A stretch of 34,790 nt of DNA, taken from NCBI GenBank assembly GCA_017512675.1, contig JAFWEY010000191.1, forward strand, positions 1-34,790, written 5' to 3'. This document shows, piece after piece, positions 8,100-16,718 of the stretch. Position numbers and translations under genes: made by a program. The first letter of the stretch is position 1; each line of letters opens with the position of its first letter. The DNA comes from Clostridia bacterium (GTDB lineage Bacteria; Bacillota; Clostridia; Christensenellales; Aristaeellaceae). Below the pieces are notes generated by a model. It did not search any database. It had not been told where the DNA came from and worked only from the letters and a program-made list of their open reading frames with translations.

Positions 8100-10451
8100 A
8101 TGAACGAACGGGATTTGCGCGTTCTGGAATATGATAAAATCCTGAACAGGCTGTCCGGCTTTGCGGTGTCTCCGCCGGGCAAGGAAAAGTGCCTTGCGCT
8201 GCGGCCGGAGAACAGGCTGGAGGAAGTGTCGCGCCTGCTGGCGATGACGGAGGAGGCCGACGCGGCCCGCGCGCAGATCGGCGGATCGCCGATGATGTAT
8301 TTCACGGACGTGACCGGCTCGCTGAAAATCTGCCAGGCCGGCGGGATGCTGAATATGCGGTCGCTGTTGAGCGTCGCGGAGCTTTACAAGGCGTCCCGCA
8401 CCATGCGCTCCGCGCTGGTGACCTCCCGCGAGGACACGCCGCACCTGACGGAACTGGCGTCCCGGCTCACAACCCACCGGGAGCTGGAGGAGGAGATCTT
8501 CAACGCGATCCTGTCCGAAGACGAGATGGCGGACCGGGCGAGCCCGGAGCTGTACGACATCCGCCGCCACATCCGGCAGATCAACGACCGCATGAAGGAA
8601 AAGCTCAGCCAGATGACCCGTTCCCCGCAGCTGGCGAAATACCTGCAGGATACGATCGTCACCATGCGCAACGGGCGCTATGTCGTTCCGGTAAGGGCGG
8701 AATGCCATCAGGACGTGCCGGGCCTGGTTCACGACCAGTCCGCCAGCGGACAGACGCTGTACATCGAACCCATCGCGCTGGTGGAGGCGGGGAACGACCT
8801 GAAGCAGTGGACGGCCAAAGAGAACCAGGAGATCGAGCGCATTCTGCGCGCGTTCGCCGAAGAAATCGCGCCGGACGCGGATCTGTTTATCAACAACATC
8901 CGGATTCTGGCGGAACTGGACTGCGTGTTCGCGAAAGCGCAGATGGGCCGGGAAATGCAGGGCGTGCCGCCGAAGATCAACGGCGAAGGCCGCGTCAACC
9001 TGATCATGGCCAGGCATCCGCTGATCGATCCGCAAGCGGTGGTGCCGATCAGCCTGTGGATGGGCGGAGAATTCCGGGAGCTGGTGATCACCGGGCCCAA
9101 CACCGGCGGCAAAACGGTAACCCTGAAGACGGTCGGGCTTCTGGCGCTGATGGCGCAGTCCGGCATGGCGATTCCCGCCGCGTACGGCAGCGAGATCGCG
9201 GTGTACGACGCGGTTTACGCGGACATCGGAGACGAGCAGTCGATCGAGCAGTCGCTGTCCACGTTCTCCAGTCACATGACGAATATCGTCAGCATACTGA
9301 AAAACGCGACGCCGCAATCGCTGGTGCTGTTTGACGAACTGGGCGCGGGCACCGATCCGACGGAAGGCGCGGCGCTGGCCATGGCCATTCTGAACCGGCT
9401 GCTGGGCGAAGGCGTCAGCGTGCTGGCCACCACCCACTACGCGGAGCTCAAGGCGTTCGCACTCAGCACCCGGGGCGTCGAGAACGCTTCCGTGGAATTC
9501 GACGTCGAAACGCTCCGGCCGACGTACCGGCTGTCCATCGGCGTGCCGGGAAAATCCAACGCCTTCGAAATCTCGCGCAAGCTCGGCTTGCCGGACGATC
9601 TGATCCGGGAAGCGCAGCAGAGCCTCAGCAAGGATCAGATCCGCTTCGAGGACGTAATCGCCAACGCCGAATACCATCGCCAGATCGCGGAGAAGGAGCG
9701 GCAGCTGGCGGAACAGGCGCATCTGGAAACGCAAAGAGCGCTGGACGAGGCGGAGCGGGTGCGCAGGGAGACGGAGCAAAAGAAGGAGGAATACCTGCGC
9801 AAAGCGCGGGAGGAAGCCAAGCGCTATCTCCAGAAGGCCCAGAGGGACGCGGAAAGCATCATTGCGGAGCTGAAAAAGAGCCGGAAGGGCGACGCGTCGC
9901 TGAAGGAACACGAGCTGCACAACATGCGCAGTCAGCTGCAGCAGGCGCTGGACGACGCCAAAGGCCAAGCAGTGCCCGCGGCCGATCAGGCGGAAGCGCC
10001 GGCGAACCTCAAAATCGGCGAAACGGTGGCACTGCGCGGCACCGAGACGAAAGGCAGCGTGCTGACGCTTCCGGATTCCCGGGGCGAACTGACGATTCAG
10101 GCCGGAATCATGAAAATGAAGGTCAACGTGAACCAGCTGGTCCGGGTGAAGGAAAAGCAGGCGTCGCGGGCGCCGACCCGCGCTTCGGCGTCGCTGTCCG
10201 GCCGGGAAGTGCGCCTGGAATGCGACGTGCGGGGCATGACGCTGGAGGAAGCGATCACGCAGGTGGATCTGTTCCTGGACGGCGCGGCGCTGCAGGGGCT
10301 GAAGAACGTGCAGATCATCCACGGAAAGGGAACGGGGGTTCTCCGGAGCGGAATTCAGAATTACCTGAAGCGCTGTCCGAGGGTGAAGGAATACCGGCTG
10401 GGTCATTACGGGGAAGGCGAGGACGGCGTAACGGTGGTCACGCTGAAATAA
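8100..10451 (+). CDS. mutS2: Endonuclease MutS2 / RqcU with Smr domain
   Basis: MutS2 lacks the mismatch-recognition domain of MutS. In Firmicutes it is reported to act on recombination intermediates and, as RqcU, on collided ribosomes. The 783 residues show a helical clamp/core region (about 1-310) and an ABC-type ATPase with Walker A GPNTGGKT at 332-339. Walker B is VLFDELGAGTDPTE, and the signature region includes QSLSTFSSHM. A long charged coiled coil follows (about 515-620), then a KOW-like segment. The C-terminal Smr domain starts near 706 and has HGKGTG. The Smr motif reads CDVRG where LDLRG is usual, a mild deviation. The ATG at 8100 directly abuts the U32 stop, with a GGGGGGTGG ribosome site before it. 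An alternative ATG at 8096 is out of frame. Confidence 0.96.
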   Translation: MNERDLRVLEYDKILNRLSGFAVSPPGKEKCLALRPENRLEEVSRLLAMTEEADAARAQIGGSPMMYFTDVTGSLKICQAGGMLNMRSLLSVAELYKASRTMRSALVTSREDTPHLTELASRLTTHRELEEEIFNAILSEDEMADRASPELYDIRRHIRQINDRMKEKLSQMTRSPQLAKYLQDTIVTMRNGRYVVPVRAECHQDVPGLVHDQSASGQTLYIEPIALVEAGNDLKQWTAKENQEIERILRAFAEEIAPDADLFINNIRILAELDCVFAKAQMGREMQGVPPKINGEGRVNLIMARHPLIDPQAVVPISLWMGGEFRELVITGPNTGGKTVTLKTVGLLALMAQSGMAIPAAYGSEIAVYDAVYADIGDEQSIEQSLSTFSSHMTNIVSILKNATPQSLVLFDELGAGTDPTEGAALAMAILNRLLGEGVSVLATTHYAELKAFALSTRGVENASVEFDVETLRPTYRLSIGVPGKSNAFEISRKLGLPDDLIREAQQSLSKDQIRFEDVIANAEYHRQIAEKERQLAEQAHLETQRALDEAERVRRETEQKKEEYLRKAREEAKRYLQKAQRDAESIIAELKKSRKGDASLKEHELHNMRSQLQQALDDAKGQAVPAADQAEAPANLKIGETVALRGTETKGSVLTLPDSRGELTIQAGIMKMKVNVNQLVRVKEKQASRAPTRASASLSGREVRLECDVRGMTLEEAITQVDLFLDGAALQGLKNVQIIHGKGTGVLRSGIQNYLKRCPRVKEYRLGHYGEGEDGVTVVTLK

Positions 10452-10478
10452 CGCCGGGGCGGCGCAGGAGGAAAAGCT

Positions 10479-11168
10479 ATGGCAAATGAGACCAAGGTGC
10501 TGCTGGTGGACGACGATCCGAACATCGCCCAGCTGGTCAGCCTGTACCTGGAAAGGGAGGGCTTCGACGTCGAGATCGCGGACCGCGGCGACACCGCGCT
10601 GAAGATGTTCCGCGCGACCGCGCCCAACCTGCTTCTGCTGGACGTGATGCTGCCGGGCATGGACGGCTGGCAGGTGTGCCGCGAAGTGCGCAAGATTTCC
10701 AACATCCCGGTCATCATGCTGACCGCGAAGGACGAAACCTTTGACAAAGTGCTGGGCCTGGAGCTCGGCGCGGACGACTACATCGTCAAGCCGTTTGAGA
10801 CAAAAGAGCTGGTCGCGCGCATCAAAGCGGTGCTCCGCAGATACCAGACGGCGGAAACGCCCGGCAAGGAGCTGGTGTTTCCCGGGCTGACCATCAACAT
10901 CAGCCACTATACGGTTACCCTGATGGGGCGCGAAGTGGAGATGCCCCCGAAGGAGCTGGAGCTGCTGTATTTCCTGGCCAGCCATCCGGGCAACGTTTTC
11001 ACCCGGGAGCAGCTGCTGGAACAGGTCTGGGGCTATGACTACTTTGGGGATTCCAGAACGGTGGACGTACACGTCAAACGGCTGCGCGAAAAGCTGGCGG
11101 AGGGAGAAGCCTTCGGCTGGGGCATCCGAACGGTCTGGGGCGTCGGCTACAAATTCGAAATCAAATGA
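10479..11168 (+). CDS. OmpR/PhoB-family response regulator
   Basis: A 229-residue DNA-binding response regulator. The receiver domain (about 1-120) has the acidic pocket VDDD near residue 10, phospho-acceptor D55 (LLLLDVMLPGMDG), the conserved threonine in MLTAKDE, and the lysine in KPFETKEL. The winged-helix effector (about 130-228) has PPKELELLYFLASHPG and the recognition region DSRTVDVHVKRLREKL. A consensus AGGAGG (10466-10471) sits 7 nt before the ATG. Its stop overlaps the kinase start (ATGA), so the pair is a cognate two-component system. HtrA is the next gene, and I infer an envelope-stress role of the VicR/WalR or CssR sort. Target promoters cannot be assigned. Confidence 0.95.
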   Translation: MANETKVLLVDDDPNIAQLVSLYLEREGFDVEIADRGDTALKMFRATAPNLLLLDVMLPGMDGWQVCREVRKISNIPVIMLTAKDETFDKVLGLELGADDYIVKPFETKELVARIKAVLRRYQTAETPGKELVFPGLTINISHYTVTLMGREVEMPPKELELLYFLASHPGNVFTREQLLEQVWGYDYFGDSRTVDVHVKRLREKLAEGEAFGWGIRTVWGVGYKFEIK

Positions 11169-12658
11169 AAAAGGCAGCGCTGCACAAAAACCGGCTGTTC
11201 CGAAGGCTTCTTCTGGCGTTCGTCGCGGCAATCCTGGCGACGGTTCTGGTTCTGTCGCTGCTGATGGTGGTCCTGGTGCGCCGGGAGCGCACCCAGGCGC
11301 TGGAGGCGGAAGTGCGGGTGCAGGCACGGGACGTGGCGAGGCTGATGCAGCAGTTCGATTCGCTGTCCTTCTGGAACGGATCGGAGGCCATTTCCCAGAC
11401 GCTGAACTGGAAATTTGAGGAGATCCGGGCGAACTACGGCGCCAGCGTATGGCTGGTGAACGGAAACCGGCGCGTGCTGGTCCTGGGCGATACGGATAAC
11501 GCGCAGGAGCAGCTGAACGATCCGGACGTCCTCGCGCAGATTTACAACGTTCTTTCCGGCCGGGAAATCCGGGTGCAGGGCCTGATTCCCGAACTGGGCA
11601 ACGATATGGTGACGATCGGGGTTCCCTGGGTAAACGCGTACGGCTACACGGCGGGCGCCGTGCTGCTGCACATCCCGACGCGGGAGCTGTCCGGGGATTA
11701 CCGGGATCTGATTCGGTACACGGCGATTGCCGGAGTGATCGCGCTTACGCTGGGCATCTGCCTGAGCTACGTGATCGCGCGCAGGCAGACGATCCGGCTG
11801 AACGAAATCAGCCGGGCGGCCGGCGAATTCGCCGGCGGCGACCTGACGCGGCGGGTCAGGGTATCCGGCGACGATGAAATCGCGGAGCTGGGCGCGGCGT
11901 TCAACAAGATGGCGGAGGACCTGAGCCGGCTGGAGGAATCGCGCAAGAGCTTTGTGGCCAGCGTGTCCCACGAGCTGCGTTCGCCGCTGACCTGCATCCG
12001 CGGCTATGTGGAGGGCATGCTGGACGGCGTGATTCCGCAGCAGGATCAGGCGCGGTACCTGCGGGTCACGCTGGATGAAACCGGACGGCTGACCAAGCTG
12101 GTCAACGAGCTTCTGGATCTGAGCCGGATCGAATCGGGAGAATTCTCGCTGAATCGCACGGTATTCGAACTGAACGGGCTGATCGCCCAGCAGCTGTTCA
12201 AGTTCGAACAGCGAATCGAAGAAAAGCAGGTGCATGTGGAGGTGTCCTTCGCGGAGGACCGGATGTACGTCCTCGCCGACGCCGACCGCATCCGCCAGGT
12301 CGCGACCAACCTGATCGACAACGCCGTCAAATTCGTGGATGAAGGCGGAACGCTTACGGTGCAGACGCGCGCCGTTCGGGAAAAGGCGGAGGTCTCTGTC
12401 ATCAATTCCGGCGCGGTCATCCCGCCCGACAAGCTTCCGATGGTGTTTGACCGTTTTTACAAGGTGGACTCGGCGCACACCTCCGGCAAGGGGTCGGGGC
12501 TTGGGCTGGCGATCACCAAACGCATTCTGGAGCAGCACGGCCAAACCATCCGCGTTTCCTCCGATTCCTCCGGAACCCGGTTTGCGTTTACTCTTGAGCT
12601 TTCGGCGCCGCCCGCGCAGAACGCCAATTCAAATGAACAGGAAAGAGGTGCCCCATGA
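11165..12658 (+). CDS. Membrane sensor histidine kinase (HAMP-HisKA-HATPase)
   Basis: A 497-residue sensor kinase. TM1 lies at about 12-37. An extracytoplasmic sensor of about 140 residues follows, and TM2 is at about 180-202. A HAMP linker (about 203-255) has the RLNEISRAAGEFAGGDLTRR pattern. The HisKA phospho-acceptor is H269 in SVSHELRSPLT. The HATPase_c domain has the N box NLIDNAVKF, and a G2-type GKGSGLGLAI. It resembles PhoR/WalK/BaeS kinases but has no PAS domain visible. It overlaps the regulator gene by 4 bp upstream and the protease gene by 4 bp downstream, so all three should be made together. The signal sensed is not evident. Confidence 0.94.
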   Translation: MKKAALHKNRLFRRLLLAFVAAILATVLVLSLLMVVLVRRERTQALEAEVRVQARDVARLMQQFDSLSFWNGSEAISQTLNWKFEEIRANYGASVWLVNGNRRVLVLGDTDNAQEQLNDPDVLAQIYNVLSGREIRVQGLIPELGNDMVTIGVPWVNAYGYTAGAVLLHIPTRELSGDYRDLIRYTAIAGVIALTLGICLSYVIARRQTIRLNEISRAAGEFAGGDLTRRVRVSGDDEIAELGAAFNKMAEDLSRLEESRKSFVASVSHELRSPLTCIRGYVEGMLDGVIPQQDQARYLRVTLDETGRLTKLVNELLDLSRIESGEFSLNRTVFELNGLIAQQLFKFEQRIEEKQVHVEVSFAEDRMYVLADADRIRQVATNLIDNAVKFVDEGGTLTVQTRAVREKAEVSVINSGAVIPPDKLPMVFDRFYKVDSAHTSGKGSGLGLAITKRILEQHGQTIRVSSDSSGTRFAFTLELSAPPAQNANSNEQERGAP

Positions 12659-13740
12659 AACAGAAGATCCTTTCGCTGATGCTCATCTGCGCCTTCATGC
12701 TGGTATCGGTATCGAGCGCGGAAACGACAACCTATGCCGCGGTGTACTCCGCGGACAATCCGGTTCCGGCAATCGCGGAGCGCGTGCGTCCGGCGGTGGT
12801 GCAGGTCATCAATGAAGCCGTCATGTGGTCAAAGGATACCGGCGAGATCCATCAGCCGCAGAGCTACGGGTCCGGTGTGCTGATCGACGAACGGGGCTAC
12901 ATCGTCACCAACAATCACGTGGTCGACAAAGCGGACGTCCTGAGGGTGGAGACGCTGGACGGCACGGTGCTGGAGGCGGAATTGATCGGGTTCGACGACG
13001 GCACGGATCTGGCGGTGCTGAAGGTGGAAGAAGGAAAGATCAAGGCCGATCCGGTGCCGATGGGCGATTCGGACCAGCTGGTCATCGGCGAACTGGCCAT
13101 CGCCATCGGCAATCCGGGCGACGCGGACGACGTGCTGCTCGGCACCGTGACCTGCGGCATCATTTCCGCGCTGGGGCGGCAGAACGTGAGCGCCGGAAAT
13201 TTCACCCGGCGGGTCGAAACCATCCAGACGGACGCGGCGATCAACAGCGGCAATTCCGGCGGCGCACTGCTCAACGCGAAGGGCGAACTGATCGGCATCC
13301 CCACGTTAAAAATGGTGGTCTCCTACGATTCCATCTATGAAGGACTCGGCTTCGCGATTCCGGTCAATACGGTCAAAAACGTGGTCAACCAGCTGATCGA
13401 CACCGGCAAGGTGACGCGCCCCCGCATCGGCGTGTCTGTAGCCACGCTGGAAGGGCCGGACGAACCGCTGCGCAAATACGCGCCGGCCGGCGCGCAGGTG
13501 ATGGTGGTGGAGCCCGGCGGGCCGGCGGATATGGCGGGCATCCGCATGTACGACATCGTCACAGAAATCAACGGCATCCGGGTGAGAGACATCAACGACC
13601 TGACGAGCGAAATCGACCGGCACGCGGCGGGCGAAAGCGTCCATCTGAAGATCTGCCGGTATTTCAACGATCTGACCGGTGAGCCGCTCCCCGCATGGTC
13701 CTTCTATGAGACCGATCTCCGGCTGGAAATGCTGGACTGA
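12655..13740 (+). CDS. htrA: Secreted HtrA/DegP-type serine protease with PDZ domain
   Basis: A 361-residue trypsin-like protease of the S1C family that degrades or refolds misfolded exported proteins. The triad is H88 (TNNHVV), D118 (GTDLAVL) and S201 (GNSGGAL). One PDZ domain (about 255-350) has the ligand-binding loop replaced by MVVEPGGPADMAGI. The N-terminus (about 1-22, hydrophobic, ending VSSAET) looks like a cleavable signal peptide. Many Firmicute HtrAs instead keep an uncleaved membrane anchor preceded by a cytoplasmic tail. The start overlaps the kinase stop (ATGA), with AGAGGTG just upstream. Placement after the two-component pair suggests an envelope-stress output or feedback component. 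Confidence 0.93.
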   Translation: MKQKILSLMLICAFMLVSVSSAETTTYAAVYSADNPVPAIAERVRPAVVQVINEAVMWSKDTGEIHQPQSYGSGVLIDERGYIVTNNHVVDKADVLRVETLDGTVLEAELIGFDDGTDLAVLKVEEGKIKADPVPMGDSDQLVIGELAIAIGNPGDADDVLLGTVTCGIISALGRQNVSAGNFTRRVETIQTDAAINSGNSGGALLNAKGELIGIPTLKMVVSYDSIYEGLGFAIPVNTVKNVVNQLIDTGKVTRPRIGVSVATLEGPDEPLRKYAPAGAQVMVVEPGGPADMAGIRMYDIVTEINGIRVRDINDLTSEIDRHAAGESVHLKICRYFNDLTGEPLPAWSFYETDLRLEMLD

Positions 13741-13776
13741 CGCGGAGCACTGCGAAAACAGTCGTTTTCCGAAGCA

Positions 13777-13806
13777 TTGACAAGCAGGCCGAACCTGTGT
13801 TAAAAT
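13777..13806 (+). promoter_or_regulatory. Predicted promoter of the secreted protein gene at 13861
   Basis: TTGACA (13777-13782), an 18-bp spacer and TAAAAT (13801-13806), with TG at 13798-13799 forming an extended -10. The distance to the ATG is about 55 nt. Just upstream a small hairpin (GAAAAC 13754-13759 with GTTTTC 13764-13769) follows the htrA stop but has no T tract. Confidence 0.7.
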
Positions 13807-13860
13807 GCGTTTGTGATTCCGGAACTGCCGGAATGAGCGAGAAAAACGGGAGGGATAGCA

Positions 13861-14865
13861 ATGAAGAGGGTACTTACGATTCTGTTGGCACTGATGCTCC
13901 TGATGACGACCGCGTTCGCGGAAACCACGCAGGTCATTACGATTTCAAACCTGTCCGTTTCGATGACAGCTGACGGCGAACCCCAGCAGATGGACATTCC
14001 GATGGATGTGAAGCTTGCGGGAACCCAGTCGGGCGAGAATGAGATTCTCGGACGCGTGGACATCCTGGGCGGCGGCCAGAAACTGATCGGCGCGGACTTT
14101 AAGATCGAGATCGACGAGAGCCGTTTCGTGATGGCCATCGACGGCGTGTCGACTCCGCTGTATGCCGTATACACGGGCGCCCCGGCGGTGCAGGGCCTGC
14201 AGGGATTCCAGCTGCCGGAAGAGGTCATGAACGAACTGGTTGCGAAAGTGATGACCTCGGTCGAATACGAAGAGAGCGAGGACGGCATGACCGTCAGGCT
14301 GCCCTACACCGCGGTCAACGAGATGCTGCTGATGCTGGCTCCGACCATCGGTGAGATGAACATCGAAGGCTTGAATGCGGAAGAGTTCGAAAAGGGCATT
14401 CAGGAGATGATCGACAGCAATTCCGGCATCGAGGTTTACGGCAGCGTCTCGGGCGTCGAAACCGGCAGCACCGTGGCGGACCTGTATTGCTCGATGGTCC
14501 AGAACGGCGAGGTCATGGAGGACGCCATGGCTTCCGTGCACTTTGAGACCGATGGTCAGGCGATCGGCGTCGATTGCTCCGTGGCTGACGCGGGCAGCTT
14601 CCATTTCGACATGTATCCGGAAGGCGGCGCCTTCGCGGTCAACCTGAGCGCTGACACGCCGGACGGCGCCTACGCGCTTTCGATGACCGTTTCGGTGGGC
14701 GAGGAGGACGTCACCTTCAACGCGATCGAAAACGAGGACGAAGCCATTGACGTGCAGAACCTCACGGACGAGCAGATGGAAGCCCTCCAGGGCGAACTTC
14801 AGGGCGCCGCGATGGGCCTGATCATGTACATCTATATGTCGATGGCGGGCACCCCCGCAGCATAA
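13861..14865 (+). CDS. Secreted acidic protein of unknown function
   Basis: I do not recognise the family. The 334-residue product starts with a classical signal peptide (MKRVLTILLALMLL, cleavage after TTAFA) and no lipobox cysteine, so it should be released or wall-associated. The mature part is strongly acidic, rich in Asp, Glu, Met and Gly. It alternates beta-like stretches (VITISNLSVSMTADG, VDILGGGQKLIGADF) with a helical middle (about 115-190). A LolA- or DUF-like beta sheet fold is conceivable but not supported by any motif. GGGAGGG precedes the ATG at good spacing. It has its own promoter and a strong terminator, so it is monocistronic. Codon use and GC match the neighbours. Confidence 0.85.
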   Translation: MKRVLTILLALMLLMTTAFAETTQVITISNLSVSMTADGEPQQMDIPMDVKLAGTQSGENEILGRVDILGGGQKLIGADFKIEIDESRFVMAIDGVSTPLYAVYTGAPAVQGLQGFQLPEEVMNELVAKVMTSVEYEESEDGMTVRLPYTAVNEMLLMLAPTIGEMNIEGLNAEEFEKGIQEMIDSNSGIEVYGSVSGVETGSTVADLYCSMVQNGEVMEDAMASVHFETDGQAIGVDCSVADAGSFHFDMYPEGGAFAVNLSADTPDGAYALSMTVSVGEEDVTFNAIENEDEAIDVQNLTDEQMEALQGELQGAAMGLIMYIYMSMAGTPAA

Positions 14866-14884
14866 GGGATCCGGAGACACAGTC

Positions 14885-14917
14885 AAATCGCCCCCCGCAT
14901 GACGCGGGGGGCGATTT
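14885..14917. terminator. Strong bidirectional intrinsic terminator
   Basis: A perfect 14-bp stem (14885-14898 with 14904-14917) with six G-C pairs in a row and a 5-nt loop ends in ATTTT on the plus strand. Because the stem base is AAAT/ATTT it can act on both strands. It lies between the convergent secreted-protein gene and ppk2 and probably ends both transcripts. Confidence 0.9.
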
Positions 14918-14935
14918 TGATGCGTTCCGGGGCGC

Positions 14936-15796
14936 CTATTCGTTTTCCAGCCGGGCCACCAGTTCCGGAATCTCCTCTTCCAGCTCGGCCGGCATCACGG
15001 GATAGCGAGGGTCCATGTCTTCCAGCGTCCGAACCAGGATTTCGCTGACCAGATACCGGGTGAACCATTTGTTGTCCGCAGGCAGAACGTACCAGGGCGC
15101 GCAGGCGGTTGCGGTCGCGTTGATCGCGTCCTCGTAGGCTTTCAGGAAATCGTCCCACAGTGCGCGGTCGTCCAGGTCGCTCTTTGAGAACTTCCAGTTT
15201 TTCTCCGGGTTGTTCAGCCGCTCCAGGAACCGCTTTTTCTGTTCCTTTTCCGAGACGTTCAGGAAAATCTTCACCATTCGCACGCCGTTTTCGTACAGGT
15301 ACTTTTCGAAATCGACGATCTGGCGATAGCGCCTGACGAAAAAATCGTCTCCGGTCAGGCAGCGCCCGGGCAGGCCGAGGCCGTTCTCGAGATGGCGCAC
15401 GCGGACCGCCACGCAATCCTCGTAATGGGAACGGTTGAAAATCGCGATTTCACCGCGCGCGGGCAGGCATTTCGCGACGCGCCACAGGTAATCGTGCTTC
15501 AGCTCCGCTGAATTCGGCGCTTTGAACGGGTGTACCCTGACGCCCTGCGGGTTCATGCCGGTCATCACGTGTTTGATCGTGGAATCCTTGCCGGCGGCGT
15601 CCATGGCCTGCAGCACCACGATCAGGCCCTCATGGCCGTCGGCGTAGAGCTTTTCCTGCAGCACCGCCAGTTTTTCGAGATTTCCGTCGGTTTTCGCCTT
15701 CAGCGCCTTCTTGTCGTCCGCGTACAAACCGGCGCCGGTGGCGGCCTGCGTAAGATCGAGAATGCGGGTTCCGTCAAATCTGAATTCCTGCAGCAT
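14936..15796 (-). CDS. ppk2: PPK2-family polyphosphate:nucleotide phosphotransferase
   Basis: PPK2 enzymes transfer phosphate between polyphosphate and nucleoside mono- or diphosphates. The 286-residue single-domain protein has a Walker A loop AMDAAGKDST (about 64-73), the GVRVHPFKAP segment, and a Walker B-like IAIFNRSHYED (about 117-127). A lid-type Arg/Lys-rich stretch (KEQKKRFLERLNNP) follows, with WKFS and DYE-like elements after it. Length fits single-domain PPK2s; whether it is class I, II or III (ADP versus AMP use) cannot be read safely. AAAGGAGG on the minus strand precedes the ATG. It lies 64 nt downstream of lepB, with a hairpin terminator in the gap. It may therefore be reduced-level readthrough from lepB or use an unseen promoter. 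Confidence 0.92.
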   Translation of the reverse strand: MLQEFRFDGTRILDLTQAATGAGLYADDKKALKAKTDGNLEKLAVLQEKLYADGHEGLIVVLQAMDAAGKDSTIKHVMTGMNPQGVRVHPFKAPNSAELKHDYLWRVAKCLPARGEIAIFNRSHYEDCVAVRVRHLENGLGLPGRCLTGDDFFVRRYRQIVDFEKYLYENGVRMVKIFLNVSEKEQKKRFLERLNNPEKNWKFSKSDLDDRALWDDFLKAYEDAINATATACAPWYVLPADNKWFTRYLVSEILVRTLEDMDPRYPVMPAELEEEIPELVARLENE

Positions 15797-15822
15797 CGAA
15801 TGCCTCCTTTATGATGTACAAT

Positions 15823-15848
15823 AAAAGCCTGCCGACGGCGCGGCAGGC
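15823..15848 (-). terminator. Intrinsic terminator between lepB and ppk2
   Basis: On the minus strand an 8-bp GC-rich stem (plus-strand arms 15827-15834 and 15841-15848, 6-nt loop) is followed by TTTTATT. It starts 13 nt after the lepB stop and lies upstream of ppk2, so it can end the lepB transcript or attenuate ppk2. Confidence 0.8.
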
Positions 15849-15860
15849 ATACTGAATCGT

Positions 15861-16658
15861 TTATTCCACGGACCGGAAGGCGCTGAACGGCCAGAAGACC
15901 TGCCGCACGCGTCCCGCGATCATGGATTTGCTGATCGGGCCCACGGTGCCCATGTAGCTGGGCTGATTCCAGTCCTGGGAATCGTGGCTGTTGTAGCGGT
16001 TGTCGCCGACCACGAAGTATTCGTTTTCGCCCAGCGTATACGCCTCGTAATCGTCCGACGAGTACGGATTGTAGTATTTCGGATCCAGCGGCTCTTCCAC
16101 GGTATTGCCGTTTTCGTCGGTGTAAATCACGTAGGTTACGCCCTTTTCCCGCTTGACCTGGTCGCCGGGAACCGCGACAAGGCGTTTGACGAAATAGGTC
16201 CATCCGCGGTTCGGATAATGGCAGATGACGACAGTCCCGCGCTGCGGTTCGCCGAACCGAACGTCCGCGACGGTGACGAACAGGCGTTCGCCGTTGTGGA
16301 GCGTGGTTTCCATCGACTGGCCGTCCACCCGCACCACGTTGAACAGCAAGGAGCGGATGAGAAAGACCGCTATCAGCGCGATGGCGATGGATTTTGCCCA
16401 ATCCAGGATTTCGTGTTTGATATACGCGGCGCGCGCCGCCTTCGCGTCCTCGGCCTTTGCGGCACCGGAGGGAGCCGCGCCGGATTCGCCGGCGGGGGCC
16501 GTCTCTTCGCCCGCGCCGGATGCTTCGGGGTTCTGCGCGGTCTCCGCCGCGCTGTGCGCTGCGGCTGTGCCGCCGTCTTCAGCCGGGCTGGCCGGTTCGT
16601 TCGTGTACTGCTGTTCGTTTTCCTGTTCGCGGCCGACGCCGCGCTTTTCCTCGTCCAT
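15861..16658 (-). CDS. lepB: Type I signal peptidase with long acidic N-terminal tail
   Basis: LepB removes signal peptides from exported preproteins at the outer face of the membrane. The 265-residue enzyme has one membrane segment (about 88-105, SIAIALIAVFLIRSLLF). The Ser/Lys dyad follows: S115 in VDGQSM and K158 in YFVKRLVAVPGD. The box GDNRYNSHDSQDW is near residue 215. Before the membrane segment is an unusual cytoplasmic tail of about 85 residues, rich in Ala, Glu, Pro and Gly and probably disordered. I placed the start at 16658 because AGGAGG lies at the right distance; an upstream in-frame ATG at 16781 lacks one and would add basic residues unlike the family. It probably processes the signal-peptide proteins encoded nearby. 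Confidence 0.94.
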   Translation of the reverse strand: MDEEKRGVGREQENEQQYTNEPASPAEDGGTAAAHSAAETAQNPEASGAGEETAPAGESGAAPSGAAKAEDAKAARAAYIKHEILDWAKSIAIALIAVFLIRSLLFNVVRVDGQSMETTLHNGERLFVTVADVRFGEPQRGTVVICHYPNRGWTYFVKRLVAVPGDQVKREKGVTYVIYTDENGNTVEEPLDPKYYNPYSSDDYEAYTLGENEYFVVGDNRYNSHDSQDWNQPSYMGTVGPISKSMIAGRVRQVFWPFSAFRSVE

Positions 16659-16689
16659 GTCAAGCCTCCTGCAAAAGTTCAATGGATAT

Positions 16690-16718
16690 AAGGTACAACT
16701 TTTGGCGGCATTTGTCAA
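16690..16718 (-). promoter_or_regulatory. Candidate lepB promoter
   Basis: On the minus strand TTGACA (16713-16718) is followed after 17 bp by TACCTT (16690-16695), a weak -10. A better TTATAT (16686-16691) lies at an over-long 21-bp spacing. The -35 is convincing, the -10 is not. Confidence 0.4.

Noticed and set aside
8061-11327. A 1088-codon minus-strand frame opposite mutS2 and the response regulator
   Set aside because: It crosses two well-supported plus-strand genes and has a composition typical of antisense frames.
13754-13769. Small hairpin after htrA as a terminator
   Set aside because: The stem is only 6 bp, AT-rich, and not followed by a T run.
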